64,000 bases of DNA from Catellatospora methionotrophica (GTDB taxonomy: Bacteria; Actinomycetota; Actinomycetes; Mycobacteriales; Micromonosporaceae), in assembly GCF_011297335.1 (NCBI RefSeq), contig NZ_JAAOTJ010000017.1, forward strand, positions 94,016 to 158,015, written 5' to 3'. The position numbers and the translations under genes were made by a program. Positions 45,009-53,964 of the stretch are shown here, in pieces. Within the stretch, counting starts at the first letter, position 1, and every line of letters starts with the position of its first letter. The notes under the pieces are model-generated. The model worked only from the letters and a program-made list of their open reading frames with translations, did no database searches and was not told the DNA's origin.

Positions 45009-46589
45009 ATGACGTCTGCTGTCGCTGTGCGCAGTGCGGTGCAGGTCAGGACCATTCGGCTGCTCATGGTGGTCGAGGTCGTCAGTGGCCTGGGCGTGGC
45101 CATGGGCATCTCGGTCGGCGCACTGCTCACGCGGGCGATGGCGGGCACGGCCCTGTCCGGGGTGGCGCAGAGCGCGGCGGTCGTCGGCGGCGGGGTGCTG
45201 GCCGTGCCCGCCGCGACGCTGATGAGCCGGTACGGCAGGCGTCCCGGCCTGGCCCTGTGTTACCTCGTCGGCGCGGTGGGCGCGGTGGCGGTGCTGGCCT
45301 CGGCGCTGCTCGACTCGATCCCGCTGCTGTTCGTCGGCTTCTTCCTGTTCGGCGCGGGCAGCACGGCCAAACTGCAGTCCCGGTACGCCGCCACCGACCT
45401 GGCCGAGCCGCACCGCCGCGGCCGCCAGCTGTCGCTGGTGGTGTGGTCGACCACCTTCGGCGCGGTGATCGGCCCCAACCTCGCCGCCCCGCTGGGCTCG
45501 GTGCTGTCGCCGCTCGGCGTTCCGGACCTGGCCGGCCCGTTCGCCTTCGCGGCCGCGTCCTTCCTGATCAGCGCCCTGCTGCTCACCGTCTTCCTGCGCC
45601 CCGACCCGCTGCTGACAGCCCAGTCCCTGCCCCCAGCCCCCGACCCGCACCCGGCCCTCGTCCCAAACCGGGACTCGACCCTCGACCCGAACCCGGACTC
45701 GACGAAGACAGGCCGAAGGTCGACGTCGGTCACCGGACAGCCGGTCACCGGACAGCCGGTCCCTGGACAGCTGGTCGCTGAGCAGCGGGTCCCCGGACAG
45801 CCGGTCAGCGCACAGCGGATCAACGAGCAGGTAGACAAGGCGCAGGCGGGTGGCTCGGTGTCCCTGGCCGGCGCACCCGCTGTCGGGGTGATCACGGAGA
45901 CGGTGGTCACGGAGACGGTGGTCACGACTGCCGTCGACAGGGACGGTGCTGCGCCTGATGCGCCCCCCGCGGCTGAGCGGCAGACGCTGGGGTCGGCGGC
46001 GCGGGCGGTGCTGGCCTCGCCCGCCGCGCGACTGGGCATGGCCTCGATGGCGCTGGGCCACCTGGTCATGGTCGCCGTGATGGCGATGACGCCGGTGCAC
46101 ATCGGGGAGACCCACAGCGCCCCGGACACGCTGCGCATCGTCGGGTTCGTGCTGAGCATGCACGTGGCCGGGATGTACGGGCTGTCGCCGGTGGTGGGGT
46201 GGCTCACCGACCGGGTGGGCCGGGTGCAGGTGATCCTCGGCGGGGTGGGGCTGCTGGTCATCGCGTGTGCGGTCGCCGCGACCGCGGGCCACGACACGGC
46301 GCTGCTCACCGCGGCGCTGCTGATGCTGGGGCTGGGCTGGTCGGGCACCATGGTCGCCGGGTCGACGCTGTTCACCGCGTCACTGCCCGCCGCCGTCAAG
46401 CCCCGTGCGCAGGGCCTGTCGGACCTGGTCACCGGGTTGGCCGGGGCGAGTGCGGGGGTGCTGTCGGGGATCGTGGTGGAGCTGTCCGGATACGCCGTGC
46501 TGGCTCTGCTCGCGGGGTTGGCCACGGTCCCGCTGGTCGCGCTGGCGCTGCGGCCGTCGACGCTGGCAGCGGTGAAGGTGGCAGACTAG
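45009..46589 (+). CDS. MFS transporter with repeat-rich central loop
   Basis: A 526-residue major facilitator with six helices in residues 15-200 and six in about 335-520. The usual inter-helix-2/3 motif appears as SRYGRRPGLAL. The cytoplasmic loop between the halves is about 130 residues, several times the common size. It carries seven 5-residue units of the VTGQP type (bases 45729-45833) and two TETVV units (45894-45923). ATG 45009 gives a short N-tail. Substrate unknown. Five bases separate it from DUF3046. Confidence 0.9.
   Translation: MTSAVAVRSAVQVRTIRLLMVVEVVSGLGVAMGISVGALLTRAMAGTALSGVAQSAAVVGGGVLAVPAATLMSRYGRRPGLALCYLVGAVGAVAVLASALLDSIPLLFVGFFLFGAGSTAKLQSRYAATDLAEPHRRGRQLSLVVWSTTFGAVIGPNLAAPLGSVLSPLGVPDLAGPFAFAAASFLISALLLTVFLRPDPLLTAQSLPPAPDPHPALVPNRDSTLDPNPDSTKTGRRSTSVTGQPVTGQPVPGQLVAEQRVPGQPVSAQRINEQVDKAQAGGSVSLAGAPAVGVITETVVTETVVTTAVDRDGAAPDAPPAAERQTLGSAARAVLASPAARLGMASMALGHLVMVAVMAMTPVHIGETHSAPDTLRIVGFVLSMHVAGMYGLSPVVGWLTDRVGRVQVILGGVGLLVIACAVAATAGHDTALLTAALLMLGLGWSGTMVAGSTLFTASLPAAVKPRAQGLSDLVTGLAGASAGVLSGIVVELSGYAVLALLAGLATVPLVALALRPSTLAAVKVAD
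45729..45833 (+). repeat. Seven 15-bp tandem repeats inside the MFS gene
   Basis: Units of 15 bases beginning GTCACCGGACAGCCG, the first two identical and later ones diverged, encoding VTGQP-VTGQP-VPGQL-VAEQR-VPGQP-VSAQR-INEQV. A second 15-base pair (ACGGAGACGGTGGTC twice) is at 45894-45923. Confidence 0.85.
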
Positions 46590-46593
46590 CCCG

Positions 46594-46794
46594 ATGCGAC
46601 GGACCGACTTCTACGAGCGGCTGACCGAGGTCTTCGGCCCGGCGTACGCCGCGAGCGTCGCCGCCGACCAGGTGCTCCCGCAGCTGGGCGGGCGGACGAT
46701 CGACACCGCCCTGGCCGACGGCGAGGAGGTGCACGTGATCTGGCGTGCCGTGTGCGACCAGTACGCCGAACGGGTGCCCGGCCGCCTGCGCTGA
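46594..46794 (+). CDS. DUF3046 domain protein
   Basis: A 66-residue protein (MRRTDFYERLTEVFGPAYAA, then LGGRTIDTALADG and VWRAVCD-type ending WRAVCDQYAERVP) matching DUF3046, which is nearly always encoded just before recA in actinobacteria. Function unknown; context suggests a link to DNA repair or only shared synteny. Confidence 0.9.
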   Translation: MRRTDFYERLTEVFGPAYAASVAADQVLPQLGGRTIDTALADGEEVHVIWRAVCDQYAERVPGRLR

Positions 46795-46839
46795 CGGGTT
46801 TGCGTGTGCGAGCACACCTACGGCGTGGCAGGATGGCGC

Positions 46840-46855
46840 TCGTACACGTGTTCGG
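46840..46855 (+). promoter_or_regulatory. Candidate LexA (SOS) box upstream of recA
   Basis: TCGTACACGTGTTCGG matches the actinobacterial LexA palindrome TCGAAC-N4-GTTCGA at 10 of 12 defined positions. It lies about 97 bases before the leaderless-type recA start, as in mycobacterial recA where an SOS promoter lies upstream of a second promoter. A short palindrome GTGTGCGAGCACAC lies at 46804-46817. Confidence 0.6.
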
Positions 46856-46951
46856 CTATCGTCCACAACCAGTGCTTGCGCATGCCGTGGTTGTCCACAG
46901 GCCCGGCGTGCCCGTATCGCCTTTGTCGGACCCAGCGCCTAGCGTGTCGGC

Positions 46952-48061
46952 GTGACCGTGACGAAGAAGGCTGCGAAGACTGACAGTGCCCTAAAAGAGG
47001 TGGCGACGAAGATGGCGGCTAACCCCGATAAGAGCAAGGCTCTCGACCTGGCGCTCGCTCAGATCGACAAGCAGTTCGGCAAGGGCTCGGTGATGCGTCT
47101 CGGCGAGCGGCCGCAGGTGCAGATGGCGATCATCCCCACCGGCTCCATCGCCCTGGACGTGGCGCTGGGCATCGGCGGCCTGCCGCGCGGGCGCATCGTC
47201 GAGATCTACGGCCCGGAGTCCAGCGGTAAGACCTCGCTGGCCCTGCACGCGATCGCGAACGTGCAGCGCAACGGCGGCATCGCGGCGATCATCGACGCCG
47301 AGCACGCGCTCGACCCGGAGTACGCGAAGAACCTCGGCGTCGACACCGACGCCCTGCTGGTCTCGCAGCCCGACACCGGTGAGCAGGCGCTGGAGATCGC
47401 GGACATGCTGGTTCGCTCCGGCGCGCTGGACCTGATCGTGATCGACTCGGTGGCGGCGCTGGTGCCCCGCGCCGAGATCGAGGGTGAGATGGGCGACAGC
47501 CACGTCGGTCTCCAGGCCCGCCTGATGAGCCAGGCGCTGCGCAAGATGACCGGTGGTCTGCACAGCTCCAACACCACCGCGATCTTCATCAACCAGCTGC
47601 GCGAGAAGATCGGCGTCATGTTCGGCAGCCCGGAGACCACCACCGGTGGTAAGGCGCTGAAGTTCTACGCCTCGGTGCGCCTGGACATCCGCCGCATCGA
47701 GAGCCTGAAGGACGGCACCGAGGTCGTGGGTAACCGCACCCGCGTCAAGGTGGTCAAGAACAAGGTCGCCTCGCCGTTCAAGCAGGCCGAGTTCGACATC
47801 ATGTACGGCAAGGGCATCTCGCGTGAGGGTTCGCTGATCGACGTCGGCGTCGAGCAGAACATCATCCGCAAGGCGGGCGCCTGGTACACGTACGAGGGCG
47901 ACCAGCTGGGCCAGGGCAAGGAGAAGGCGCGCGAGTTCCTGAAGGAGAACCCGGACGTCGCGGCCGAGATCGAGAAGAAGATCCTGGAGAAGCTGGGCGT
48001 CGGCCAGTCGAGCGTCTCGGACGCCGCTGGTGGCCCGGCGCTGCCGCCGGTCGACTTCTGA
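46952..48061 (+). CDS. recA: Recombinase RecA
   Basis: Strand-exchange ATPase and LexA co-protease; 369 residues from this start. Walker A GPESSGKT at 87-94, [12 protein letters not shown]alker B, and the DNA-binding loops with GEMGDSHVG and [13 protein letters not shown] are intact. TAGCGT (46940-46945) ends six bases before GTG 46952, so a leaderless start is preferred; ATG 47012 ([20 protein letters not shown]) is the start most family members would suggest and is also possible. No intein is present. Confidence 0.96.
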   Translation: MTVTKKAAKTDSALKEVATKMAANPDKSKALDLALAQIDKQFGKGSVMRLGERPQVQMAIIPTGSIALDVALGIGGLPRGRIVEIYGPESSGKTSLALHAIANVQRNGGIAAIIDAEHALDPEYAKNLGVDTDALLVSQPDTGEQALEIADMLVRSGALDLIVIDSVAALVPRAEIEGEMGDSHVGLQARLMSQALRKMTGGLHSSNTTAIFINQLREKIGVMFGSPETTTGGKALKFYASVRLDIRRIESLKDGTEVVGNRTRVKVVKNKVASPFKQAEFDIMYGKGISREGSLIDVGVEQNIIRKAGAWYTYEGDQLGQGKEKAREFLKENPDVAAEIEKKILEKLGVGQSSVSDAAGGPALPPVDF

Positions 48062-48086
48062 TCGACGCCTGAGTAGCCGACACGTC

Positions 48087-48845
48087 ATGGTGGGACGCCG
48101 CCGGGGTGCGCGCACCGGCCGGGGATGGGACGCGAAGCCGTCCGCCCCGGCCCGGCCCGCGCGCCCCGGCGACGACCCCGAAGGCTGGTCGGGGCCGCCG
48201 GAGGACGAGATGCCGAGCGCCCGCCGTCCGGCGGGGCGGTTCGGGTCCGCTTCAGGTGACGGCCCGGCGGGCGACGACGGGTCGCCGAGGGCCGAGCGGG
48301 CCGCGAAGCGGCAGGCCCAGCGGGACCCGCACGAGGTGGCGCGGGAGATCTGCCTGCGCCAGCTCGCCGTGCGTCCGCGTACCCGGGCGGAGCTGGCCGC
48401 CGCGATGCGGGCCAAGGACGTGGCCGACGAGGTCGCCGAGGCGGTGCTGGACCGCTACGACGAGGTCGGCATGATCGACGATGCGGCGTTCTCCCGGGCC
48501 TGGGTGTCCAGCCGCCATCACGGCAAGGGGCTGGCCTCCCGCGCGCTGGGCCAGGAGCTGCGGCGGCGCGGCGTCGACGCCGAGGTCATCACCGAGGCGC
48601 TGGCCGAGCTGGACGACGAGACCCAGGCCCAGACGGCGTACGAGCTGGCGGTGCGCAAGCTGCGTACGACGCGCGGCGAGCCGGACGCGGTGTTCCGCCG
48701 CGTGGTGGGCGCGCTGGCGCGCAAGGGCTACCCGGGCGGGGTGGCGGTGCGTGCCGTGAAGGACGCCCTGGCCGCTCGCAGCGCCGAGGACGCGGAGCTG
48801 GCGGAGCTGCTCGACCCGGATCTGTTCGACACGCCGGAGCAGTGA
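48087..48845 (+). CDS. recX: Regulatory protein RecX
   Basis: Modulator that caps RecA filaments; 252 residues. The RecX three-helix repeats occupy about residues 95-245 (AREICLRQLAVRPRTRAELAAAM, then DDAAFSRAWVSSRHHGKGLASRALGQELRRRGV). The first 90 residues are Arg/Pro/Gly-rich low complexity, longer than in Proteobacteria but common in actinobacteria. ATG 48087 lies 25 bases after recA; the frame stays open further upstream into recA. Confidence 0.93.
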   Translation: MVGRRRGARTGRGWDAKPSAPARPARPGDDPEGWSGPPEDEMPSARRPAGRFGSASGDGPAGDDGSPRAERAAKRQAQRDPHEVAREICLRQLAVRPRTRAELAAAMRAKDVADEVAEAVLDRYDEVGMIDDAAFSRAWVSSRHHGKGLASRALGQELRRRGVDAEVITEALAELDDETQAQTAYELAVRKLRTTRGEPDAVFRRVVGALARKGYPGGVAVRAVKDALAARSAEDAELAELLDPDLFDTPEQ

Positions 48846-49319
48846 TTTTCTCGGCCTTCGGTCGGGTTCGCGACAGACCGGGCAGAACGCCGGTTCGCCG
48901 GTCAGGTCACGGTTCGGCATCGACCGCCTGCCCGACAACCGGACACAATGGGCGATGCGTCCGTCTTGGTGTCCGATCATGAGTTCTTGACCGGACCGCC
49001 ATCGGCAACCTAGCCTCGCAGGAGAGGTATCACCAACCAGTTCGTGTTAAACCACACAACATAGAACGCGTAACAGTACGACAACAGTTTTGCCTGGTAG
49101 GACACGCGCAGCCGCCGTACCCCTGCGGCTGCTTACATGTAGTCGCAGCTCGGAGCCGTTGAAGCGGTTCGCGGGCTCTGGCGCGCTGGTCGCGCCCGCG
49201 TTTACGGCGGGTGTCGCCGGGCCGTGCCGTGCGCATCGTGTGGCGGGTCCGCACGCCTGGTCGGGTTGCCTCCGCGCCGTCACCACCGTGTCGGCGGTTC
49301 GGAACGTCAGGAGGCGGCC
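48846..49319. other. Long intergenic region between recX and rny
   Basis: About 470 bases without a convincing gene. It holds a promoter candidate at 48987-49016 and a hairpin CAGCCGCCGTACCCCTGCGGCTG split as CAGCCGC/GCGGCTG near 49109-49131 that would lie in the rny leader. Open frames here have no family features. Confidence 0.55.
48987..49016 (+). promoter_or_regulatory. Candidate promoter for rny
   Basis: TTGACC (48987-48992) and TAGCCT (49011-49016) are separated by 18 bases, the best -35/-10 pair seen in the window. It would give an rny leader of about 320 bases. Confidence 0.6.
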
Positions 49320-49349
49320 ATGACCGAGTTCGACGGGCGAGTGGCATGA
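49320..49349 (+). CDS. Nine-residue upstream ORF coupled to rny
   Basis: ATG 49320, preceded by AGGAGG with five bases of spacing, encodes MTEFDGRVA and stops at TGA 49347-49349, overlapping the rny ATG as ATGA. rny itself has no Shine-Dalgarno sequence of comparable quality. This arrangement suggests that translation of rny depends on the short ORF. Confidence 0.55.
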   Translation: MTEFDGRVA

Positions 49350-51202
49350 CCACGATGGAAGGGCTGCTACTCGCGGCGATCGTCCTCCTCGCGCTGATGG
49401 TGGCGGGGATGCTGGCGGTCGGCGTGCGCCTGGTACGCCGGCTGGCCGCCCCCACCGCCCCGACCGGTCAGCCGCTGAGCGTGATCGTGGACGACCCCGA
49501 GGCCGTCGCCGAGCGCGAGCGCCAGCGCCAGACCCTGGTCGAGCTGCAGAACTCCGTCTCCGACGCGCAGACCGCACTGGAGACCGAGCGCCGTTCGGTG
49601 GCCTCCGTCCGCGCCGAGGCCACCGCCGTCCGCGCCGAGAACGCCGCCGCGAAGGCCGAGGTGGCCACCGCCCGCGCCGAGGCACAGCGGGTGCTGGACG
49701 CCGCGCACGCCGAGGCCGACACGGTCCTGCAGCGGGCGCACCGCCAGGCCGAGGAGGACGCCGAGCAGGTCCGCTCGACCGCCCGGCGCACCGGCGAGCG
49801 TGAGATCGCGATGCTCACCTCGACCGCCAAGGACCAGGCCGCCGAGGCCGAGCGCCGCCTGCAGCGCCTGGACGAGCGCGAGCGGCTGCACGCGGCCGAG
49901 GCCGAGCGGCTGGCCGAACGCGAGCGCCAGAACGTGGAGGAGGCCGAGCGCCTCGCCGAGCGCGACCGCCGTATCGCCGCCGCCGAAGCCGAGCTGGCCA
50001 AGTGGGATCTGGGCCTGCAGGCCAAGGAGCAGGAGCTGGCCCAGGCGCAGGAGCAGCGCCGCAAGGAGCTGGAGCGGGTCGCCGGGCTGACCGCCGACGC
50101 CGCCAAGGGCGAGCTGGTCGAGACCATCGAGAATCAGGCCAAGCGCGAGGCCGCGCTGCTGGTGCGCGACATCGAGGCCGACGCCCGGTCGACCGGTGAG
50201 TCCCGGGCCCGCCACATCGTGGTCGACGCGATCCAGCGGGTGGCCAGCGAGCAGACCGCCGAGAGCGTGGTCAGCGTGCTGCACCTGCCCAGCGACGAGA
50301 TGAAGGGCCGGATCATCGGCCGGGAGGGCCGCAACATCCGGGCCTTCGAGACCGTCACCGGGGTCAACCTGATCATCGACGACACCCCCGAGGCGGTGCT
50401 GCTGAGCTGCTTCGACCCGGTGCGCCGGGAGGTCGGCCGGCTCACCCTGGAGAAGCTGGTCCTCGACGGGCGGATCCATCCGCACCGCATCGAGGAGGTG
50501 TACGACGTCGCCCGGTTCGAGGTCGAGCGGATGTGCCAGCGCGCTGCGGAGGACGCACTGGTCGAGGTCGGCATCACCGACATCCACCCGGAACTGGTCA
50601 CCCTGCTGGGGCGGCTGCGCTACCGGACGTCGTACGGGCAGAACGTGCTCAAGCACCTGGTCGAGACCGCGCACATCGCCGGGATCATGGCCTCGGAGCT
50701 GAAGCTCGACCCGGAGCTGATCAAGCGCTCGGCGTTCCTGCACGACATCGGCAAGGCGCTCACCCACGAGGTCGAGGGCTCGCACGCGCTGATCGGCGCG
50801 GACGTGGCCCGGCGCTTCGGGGAGAGCGACGAGGTCGTGCACGCGATCGAGGCGCACCACAACGAGGTGCAGCCGCAGACCATCGAGGCCGTCCTCACCC
50901 AGGCGTCGGACGCCTGTTCGGGCGGTCGGCCGGGGGCGCGGCGGGAGTCGCTGGAGGCGTACGTCAAGCGGCTGGAGCGCATCGAGGAGATCGCCGGGGC
51001 CAAGAGCGGCGTCGACAAGGTCTTCGCGATGCAGGCCGGCCGGGAGATCCGGGTCATGGTCCGCCCCGAGGAGGTCGACGAGATCGGTGCCGCCGTCCTG
51101 GCCCGCGACGTCGCCAAGCAGATCGAGGAAGAACTGACCTACCCCGGCCAGATCCGCATCACCGTCGTCCGCGAGTCCCGCACCACCGAGATCGCCCGCT
51201 GA
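49346..51202 (+). CDS. rny: Ribonuclease Y
   Basis: Membrane-anchored endoribonuclease, 618 residues. One N-terminal membrane helix (GLLLAAIVLLALMVAGMLAVG), a long coiled coil rich in Ala/Glu/Arg (about 45-300), a KH domain (MKGRIIGREGRNIRAFE, near 325) and an HD domain with HDIGKALTHEVEGSH near 466. It starts inside the stop of a 9-codon ORF. Rny is standard between recX and miaB in this phylum. Confidence 0.94.
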   Translation: MTTMEGLLLAAIVLLALMVAGMLAVGVRLVRRLAAPTAPTGQPLSVIVDDPEAVAERERQRQTLVELQNSVSDAQTALETERRSVASVRAEATAVRAENAAAKAEVATARAEAQRVLDAAHAEADTVLQRAHRQAEEDAEQVRSTARRTGEREIAMLTSTAKDQAAEAERRLQRLDERERLHAAEAERLAERERQNVEEAERLAERDRRIAAAEAELAKWDLGLQAKEQELAQAQEQRRKELERVAGLTADAAKGELVETIENQAKREAALLVRDIEADARSTGESRARHIVVDAIQRVASEQTAESVVSVLHLPSDEMKGRIIGREGRNIRAFETVTGVNLIIDDTPEAVLLSCFDPVRREVGRLTLEKLVLDGRIHPHRIEEVYDVARFEVERMCQRAAEDALVEVGITDIHPELVTLLGRLRYRTSYGQNVLKHLVETAHIAGIMASELKLDPELIKRSAFLHDIGKALTHEVEGSHALIGADVARRFGESDEVVHAIEAHHNEVQPQTIEAVLTQASDACSGGRPGARRESLEAYVKRLERIEEIAGAKSGVDKVFAMQAGREIRVMVRPEEVDEIGAAVLARDVAKQIEEELTYPGQIRITVVRESRTTEIAR

Positions 51203-51221
51203 CCGTCCCCGCGGAACAAGG

Positions 51222-51286
51222 AAGATCGCTGTTTCGGGTCAGAACCTACGGTCTCACCCGAGGTTCTGACCCGAAACAGCGATCTT
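51222..51286. repeat. Family A intergenic palindrome, copy 6 (perfect)
   Basis: 26-base arms 51222-51247 and 51261-51286 are perfectly complementary, the best copy of the family, between the convergent rny and gluD genes. Confidence 0.92.
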
Positions 51287-51333
51287 GACGCAGGAAGCGG
51301 ACCACCGGAAGCGGACCGCCGGCGGCGGAGCGG

Positions 51334-52233
51334 TCAGGCGCCGCCTCCGGTGCTCAGGCCGGTGGTGGTCGTGGCGGCGGCCGCCTTGGTGGCGGGGGTG
51401 GTGACGCCGAGGCGGTTGGCGCGGCGTTCGAGCAGGTGGGCGACCAGGGTCAGCAGGCCGTTGATCACGATGTAGATCAGCGCCAGCACCATGAAGGTCG
51501 GCACCGCGTTGGTGAACACGGCGTAGCCCTTGCTGCCCTCGAGCATCAGCTCCGGGTAGGAGACGATGTAGCCGAGCGCGGTGTCCTTGAGCACGACGAC
51601 GAGCTGGCTGACGATCACCGGCAGCATGCTGCGCGCCGCCTGCGGGATCAGGATCATGCGCATGACCTGGCCCTTGGTCAGGCCGAGGCTGTATGCCGCC
51701 TCCGACTGCCCCCTCGGCACGGCCCGGATCCCGGCCCGGAAGGCCTCGGCCAGCACCGACCCGTTGTAAAGGGTCAGGCCGATGACGACCGACCAGAACG
51801 GCGGGATCAGCGTGCCGAAGACCCAGAACCCGCCGAACGACAGGAAGAAGATCATCAGCAGTACGGGCACGGCGCGGAAGAACTCCACGACCACACCCGC
51901 GGGCACCCGGATCCAGCGGTGCTCGGACAGCCGTGCGACGCTGAACACCAGGCCGAACGCCAGCGCCAGCAGCATCGCGGTGGCCGCCGCCTGCAGCGTG
52001 CCGAGCAGTCCGGGCCAGGCGTAGTCGGTCCAGAAGTTGGCGGTCTGGCCGTTGACGGTGACCGTCTCGAAGAACGGCTGCCACTTCTGCCAGGTCCACT
52101 GCTGGGTGCTGTCGAACGCGCGGTAGATCCCGTACAGCCCGGCGACCAGCAGCAGGCCGAACACGACGCTGAGCACGCGGTTGCGGATCCGGGCGCGCGG
52201 GCCGGGGTGGTCGTAGAGCACGCTCGCGCTCAT
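51334..52233 (-). CDS. gluD: Glutamate-type ABC transporter permease GluD
   Basis: A 299-residue permease with an N-terminal cytoplasmic part and five or six helices. The His/Glu/Gln-type permease motif EAFRAGIRAVPRGQSEAAYSLG is the EAA loop that contacts GluA. ATG 52233 has AGGAGG just upstream. Last gene of the gluABCD operon. Confidence 0.92.
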   Translation of the reverse strand: MSASVLYDHPGPRARIRNRVLSVVFGLLLVAGLYGIYRAFDSTQQWTWQKWQPFFETVTVNGQTANFWTDYAWPGLLGTLQAAATAMLLALAFGLVFSVARLSEHRWIRVPAGVVVEFFRAVPVLLMIFFLSFGGFWVFGTLIPPFWSVVIGLTLYNGSVLAEAFRAGIRAVPRGQSEAAYSLGLTKGQVMRMILIPQAARSMLPVIVSQLVVVLKDTALGYIVSYPELMLEGSKGYAVFTNAVPTFMVLALIYIVINGLLTLVAHLLERRANRLGVTTPATKAAAATTTTGLSTGGGA

Positions 52234-52273
52234 CACGCCTCCTGGAAAACGTAGCGGCGGGACGGGGTGCGGC

Positions 52274-52948
52274 TCATCGGCGCACCACCAGGCGGTTGGC
52301 CAGGGCGCTGAACGCGTAGCCGACCGGCACCAGCAGGGCCACGAAGGTCAGCGCGAACACCGCGAAGATCGCGATGGTCTGGTCGCCGTTGCTCTCGATG
52401 AGCGCCTTCATCGCGCTGGACGCCTCGGCGACGCCGATGACTCCGGCGATGGTGGCGTTCTTGGTGAGCGCGATCAGGATGCTGCCCAGCGGCGCGACGA
52501 CCGAGCGCAGGGCCTGCGGCAGGATGATCAGGCGCAGGTTCTGGCTGAACGACAGCCCCAGCGCGCGGGCCGCCTCGGCCTGTCCGACCGGCACGGTGTT
52601 GATGCCGGAGCGGATCGCCTCGCAGACGAACGCGGCGGTGTACGCCGACAGGCCCGTCACCGCCAGCCAGTAGTTGTTGACGTGGATGTCCTCGGAGAAC
52701 TCCACGCCGACCGCGCTGTAGAGGCCGAAGAAGCAGAACAGGATGATCAGCGTCAGCGGGGTGTTGCGGAACAGGTGCACCCAGCCCGCGCCCAGCGCGC
52801 GCAGCACCGGCACCGGCGACACCCGGCACGCCGCCAGCAGCACGCCGAGCAGCAGTGCCAGCAGCGCGGACGCCCCGGTCAGCTTCAGGATCGTCAGGAA
52901 GCCTTCGAGGTACGCCTGCCGGTTCGCCGGATCGAGGAAGACGTCCAT
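52274..52948 (-). CDS. gluC: Glutamate-type ABC transporter permease GluC
   Basis: A 224-residue permease with five helices and the EAA loop EAIRSGINTVPVGQAEAARALGLSF. ATG 52948 follows a GGAGGAG sequence. It lies downstream of a strong hairpin that separates it from gluB, and 40 bases before gluD. Confidence 0.93.
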   Translation of the reverse strand: MDVFLDPANRQAYLEGFLTILKLTGASALLALLLGVLLAACRVSPVPVLRALGAGWVHLFRNTPLTLIILFCFFGLYSAVGVEFSEDIHVNNYWLAVTGLSAYTAAFVCEAIRSGINTVPVGQAEAARALGLSFSQNLRLIILPQALRSVVAPLGSILIALTKNATIAGVIGVAEASSAMKALIESNGDQTIAIFAVFALTFVALLVPVGYAFSALANRLVVRR

Positions 52949-52981
52949 CCCGCTCCTCCAGAAAGTTCGGACTCATGAAAA

Positions 52982-53013
52982 CGGGTGGGACGGGCGTGTG
53001 CCCGTCCCACCCG
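52982..53013 (-). terminator. Hairpin between gluB and gluC
   Basis: Perfect 14-base arms (52982-52995 and 53000-53013) with a GTGT loop, seven bases after the gluB stop. Such hairpins after a binding-protein gene commonly stabilise its mRNA and reduce permease expression; that role is inferred here. Confidence 0.75.
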
Positions 53014-53020
53014 GGGTGTG

Positions 53021-53881
53021 TCAGGCGGGGCAGTTGGTCAGCTTGGAGACGTCCAGCGTCGGTGCGGCGGTGCCGCTCTTGCCGAGCGTGGCGTCCCAGG
53101 CGGCCTTGTACGAGCCGTCGGTGACCGATGCCTTCAGGATCTCGTTGATCTTGTTGCAGCCGGCCTTGTCCTCGAGCTTGAGGCCGATGCCGTAGGGCTC
53201 CGAGGAGAACGGCTTGCCGACGACCTTGAACTTGCCGGCGTACTGCGACTGCGCCGCGTAGCCCGCGAGGATGATGTCGTCGGTGGTCACCGCGTCGACG
53301 GTGCCCGTGTTCAGCGCCTCGACGCACTTGGAGTACGCGTCGAACTCCTGCAGCTGCGCCTTCGGGAACTGCTCCTTGATCCGCTTGGCCGGGGTCGAGC
53401 CGGTCACCGAGCAGACCTTCTTGCCGTCGATGCCGTCCGTGCCGGTGATCGTGGAGTCGGCCTTGACCAGCAGGTCCTGACCGGCGGTGTAGTACGGACC
53501 GGCGAAGTTGACCTTCTTCTTGCGGTCGTCGTTGATGGTGTACGTCGCCACGACGATGTCCACCTGACCCGTCTGGATGAAGGGCTCACGGTTGGCCGAC
53601 ACCGTGGTCACGTAGGTGTTCTTGGCGGCGTCGCCGCCCAGGCCCTTCGCGATGATCTTCGCGATCTCGATGTCGAAGCCCTCGTACGCGCTTCCGGCCT
53701 GCAGGCCGAGGCCCGGCTGGTCGGCCTTGACGCCGAACTTGAGCTGCCCGGCCTTCGCCTTCGCGACCAGCGGGCTCTCGCCCGACGGGGTGGCCGGGGT
53801 GTCGCTGTCGCTGCCGCAGGCGGCGGCCCCGAACGCGAGCACGGCGACGGCCGCGATGGCGGCAAGACGCTTGATGCGCAT
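53021..53881 (-). CDS. gluB: Glutamate-type ABC transporter solute-binding lipoprotein GluB
   Basis: A 286-residue lipoprotein. The signal peptide MRIKRLAAIAAVAVLAFG ends in an AAAC lipobox with Cys22. Family 3 solute-binding features follow: GFDIEIAKIIAKGLGG, VDIVVATYTINDDRKKKVNFAGPYY, and GYAAQSQYAGKF. Glutamate specificity is inferred from the gene order gluA-B-C-D known from Corynebacterium; aspartate or glutamine uptake is possible. Confidence 0.93.
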   Translation of the reverse strand: MRIKRLAAIAAVAVLAFGAAACGSDSDTPATPSGESPLVAKAKAGQLKFGVKADQPGLGLQAGSAYEGFDIEIAKIIAKGLGGDAAKNTYVTTVSANREPFIQTGQVDIVVATYTINDDRKKKVNFAGPYYTAGQDLLVKADSTITGTDGIDGKKVCSVTGSTPAKRIKEQFPKAQLQEFDAYSKCVEALNTGTVDAVTTDDIILAGYAAQSQYAGKFKVVGKPFSSEPYGIGLKLEDKAGCNKINEILKASVTDGSYKAAWDATLGKSGTAAPTLDVSKLTNCPA

Positions 53882-53936
53882 TGGTGTCCCTCCCTATGAG
53901 CCCGCGCGCCGCGTGAGCGACGTCAGGCGTTCCATG

Positions 53937-53958
53937 CCGCCGCCTGGTGAGGCGGCGG
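53937..53958 (-). terminator. Short GC hairpin between gluA and gluB
   Basis: CCGCCGCCT (53937-53945) pairs with AGGCGGCGG (53950-53958) around a GGTG loop, seven bases after the gluA stop. It may partly terminate or process the operon transcript. Confidence 0.5.
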
Positions 53959-53964
53959 AGTCTG

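Noticed and set aside
46752..46955. Small open frame across the recA promoter region
   Set aside because: It overlaps DUF3046, the SOS box and the recA -10 and shows no family pattern.
49090..49323. Open frame in the recX-rny gap
   Set aside because: Arg/Ser/Ala-rich sequence without a good ribosome site; better explained as rny leader.
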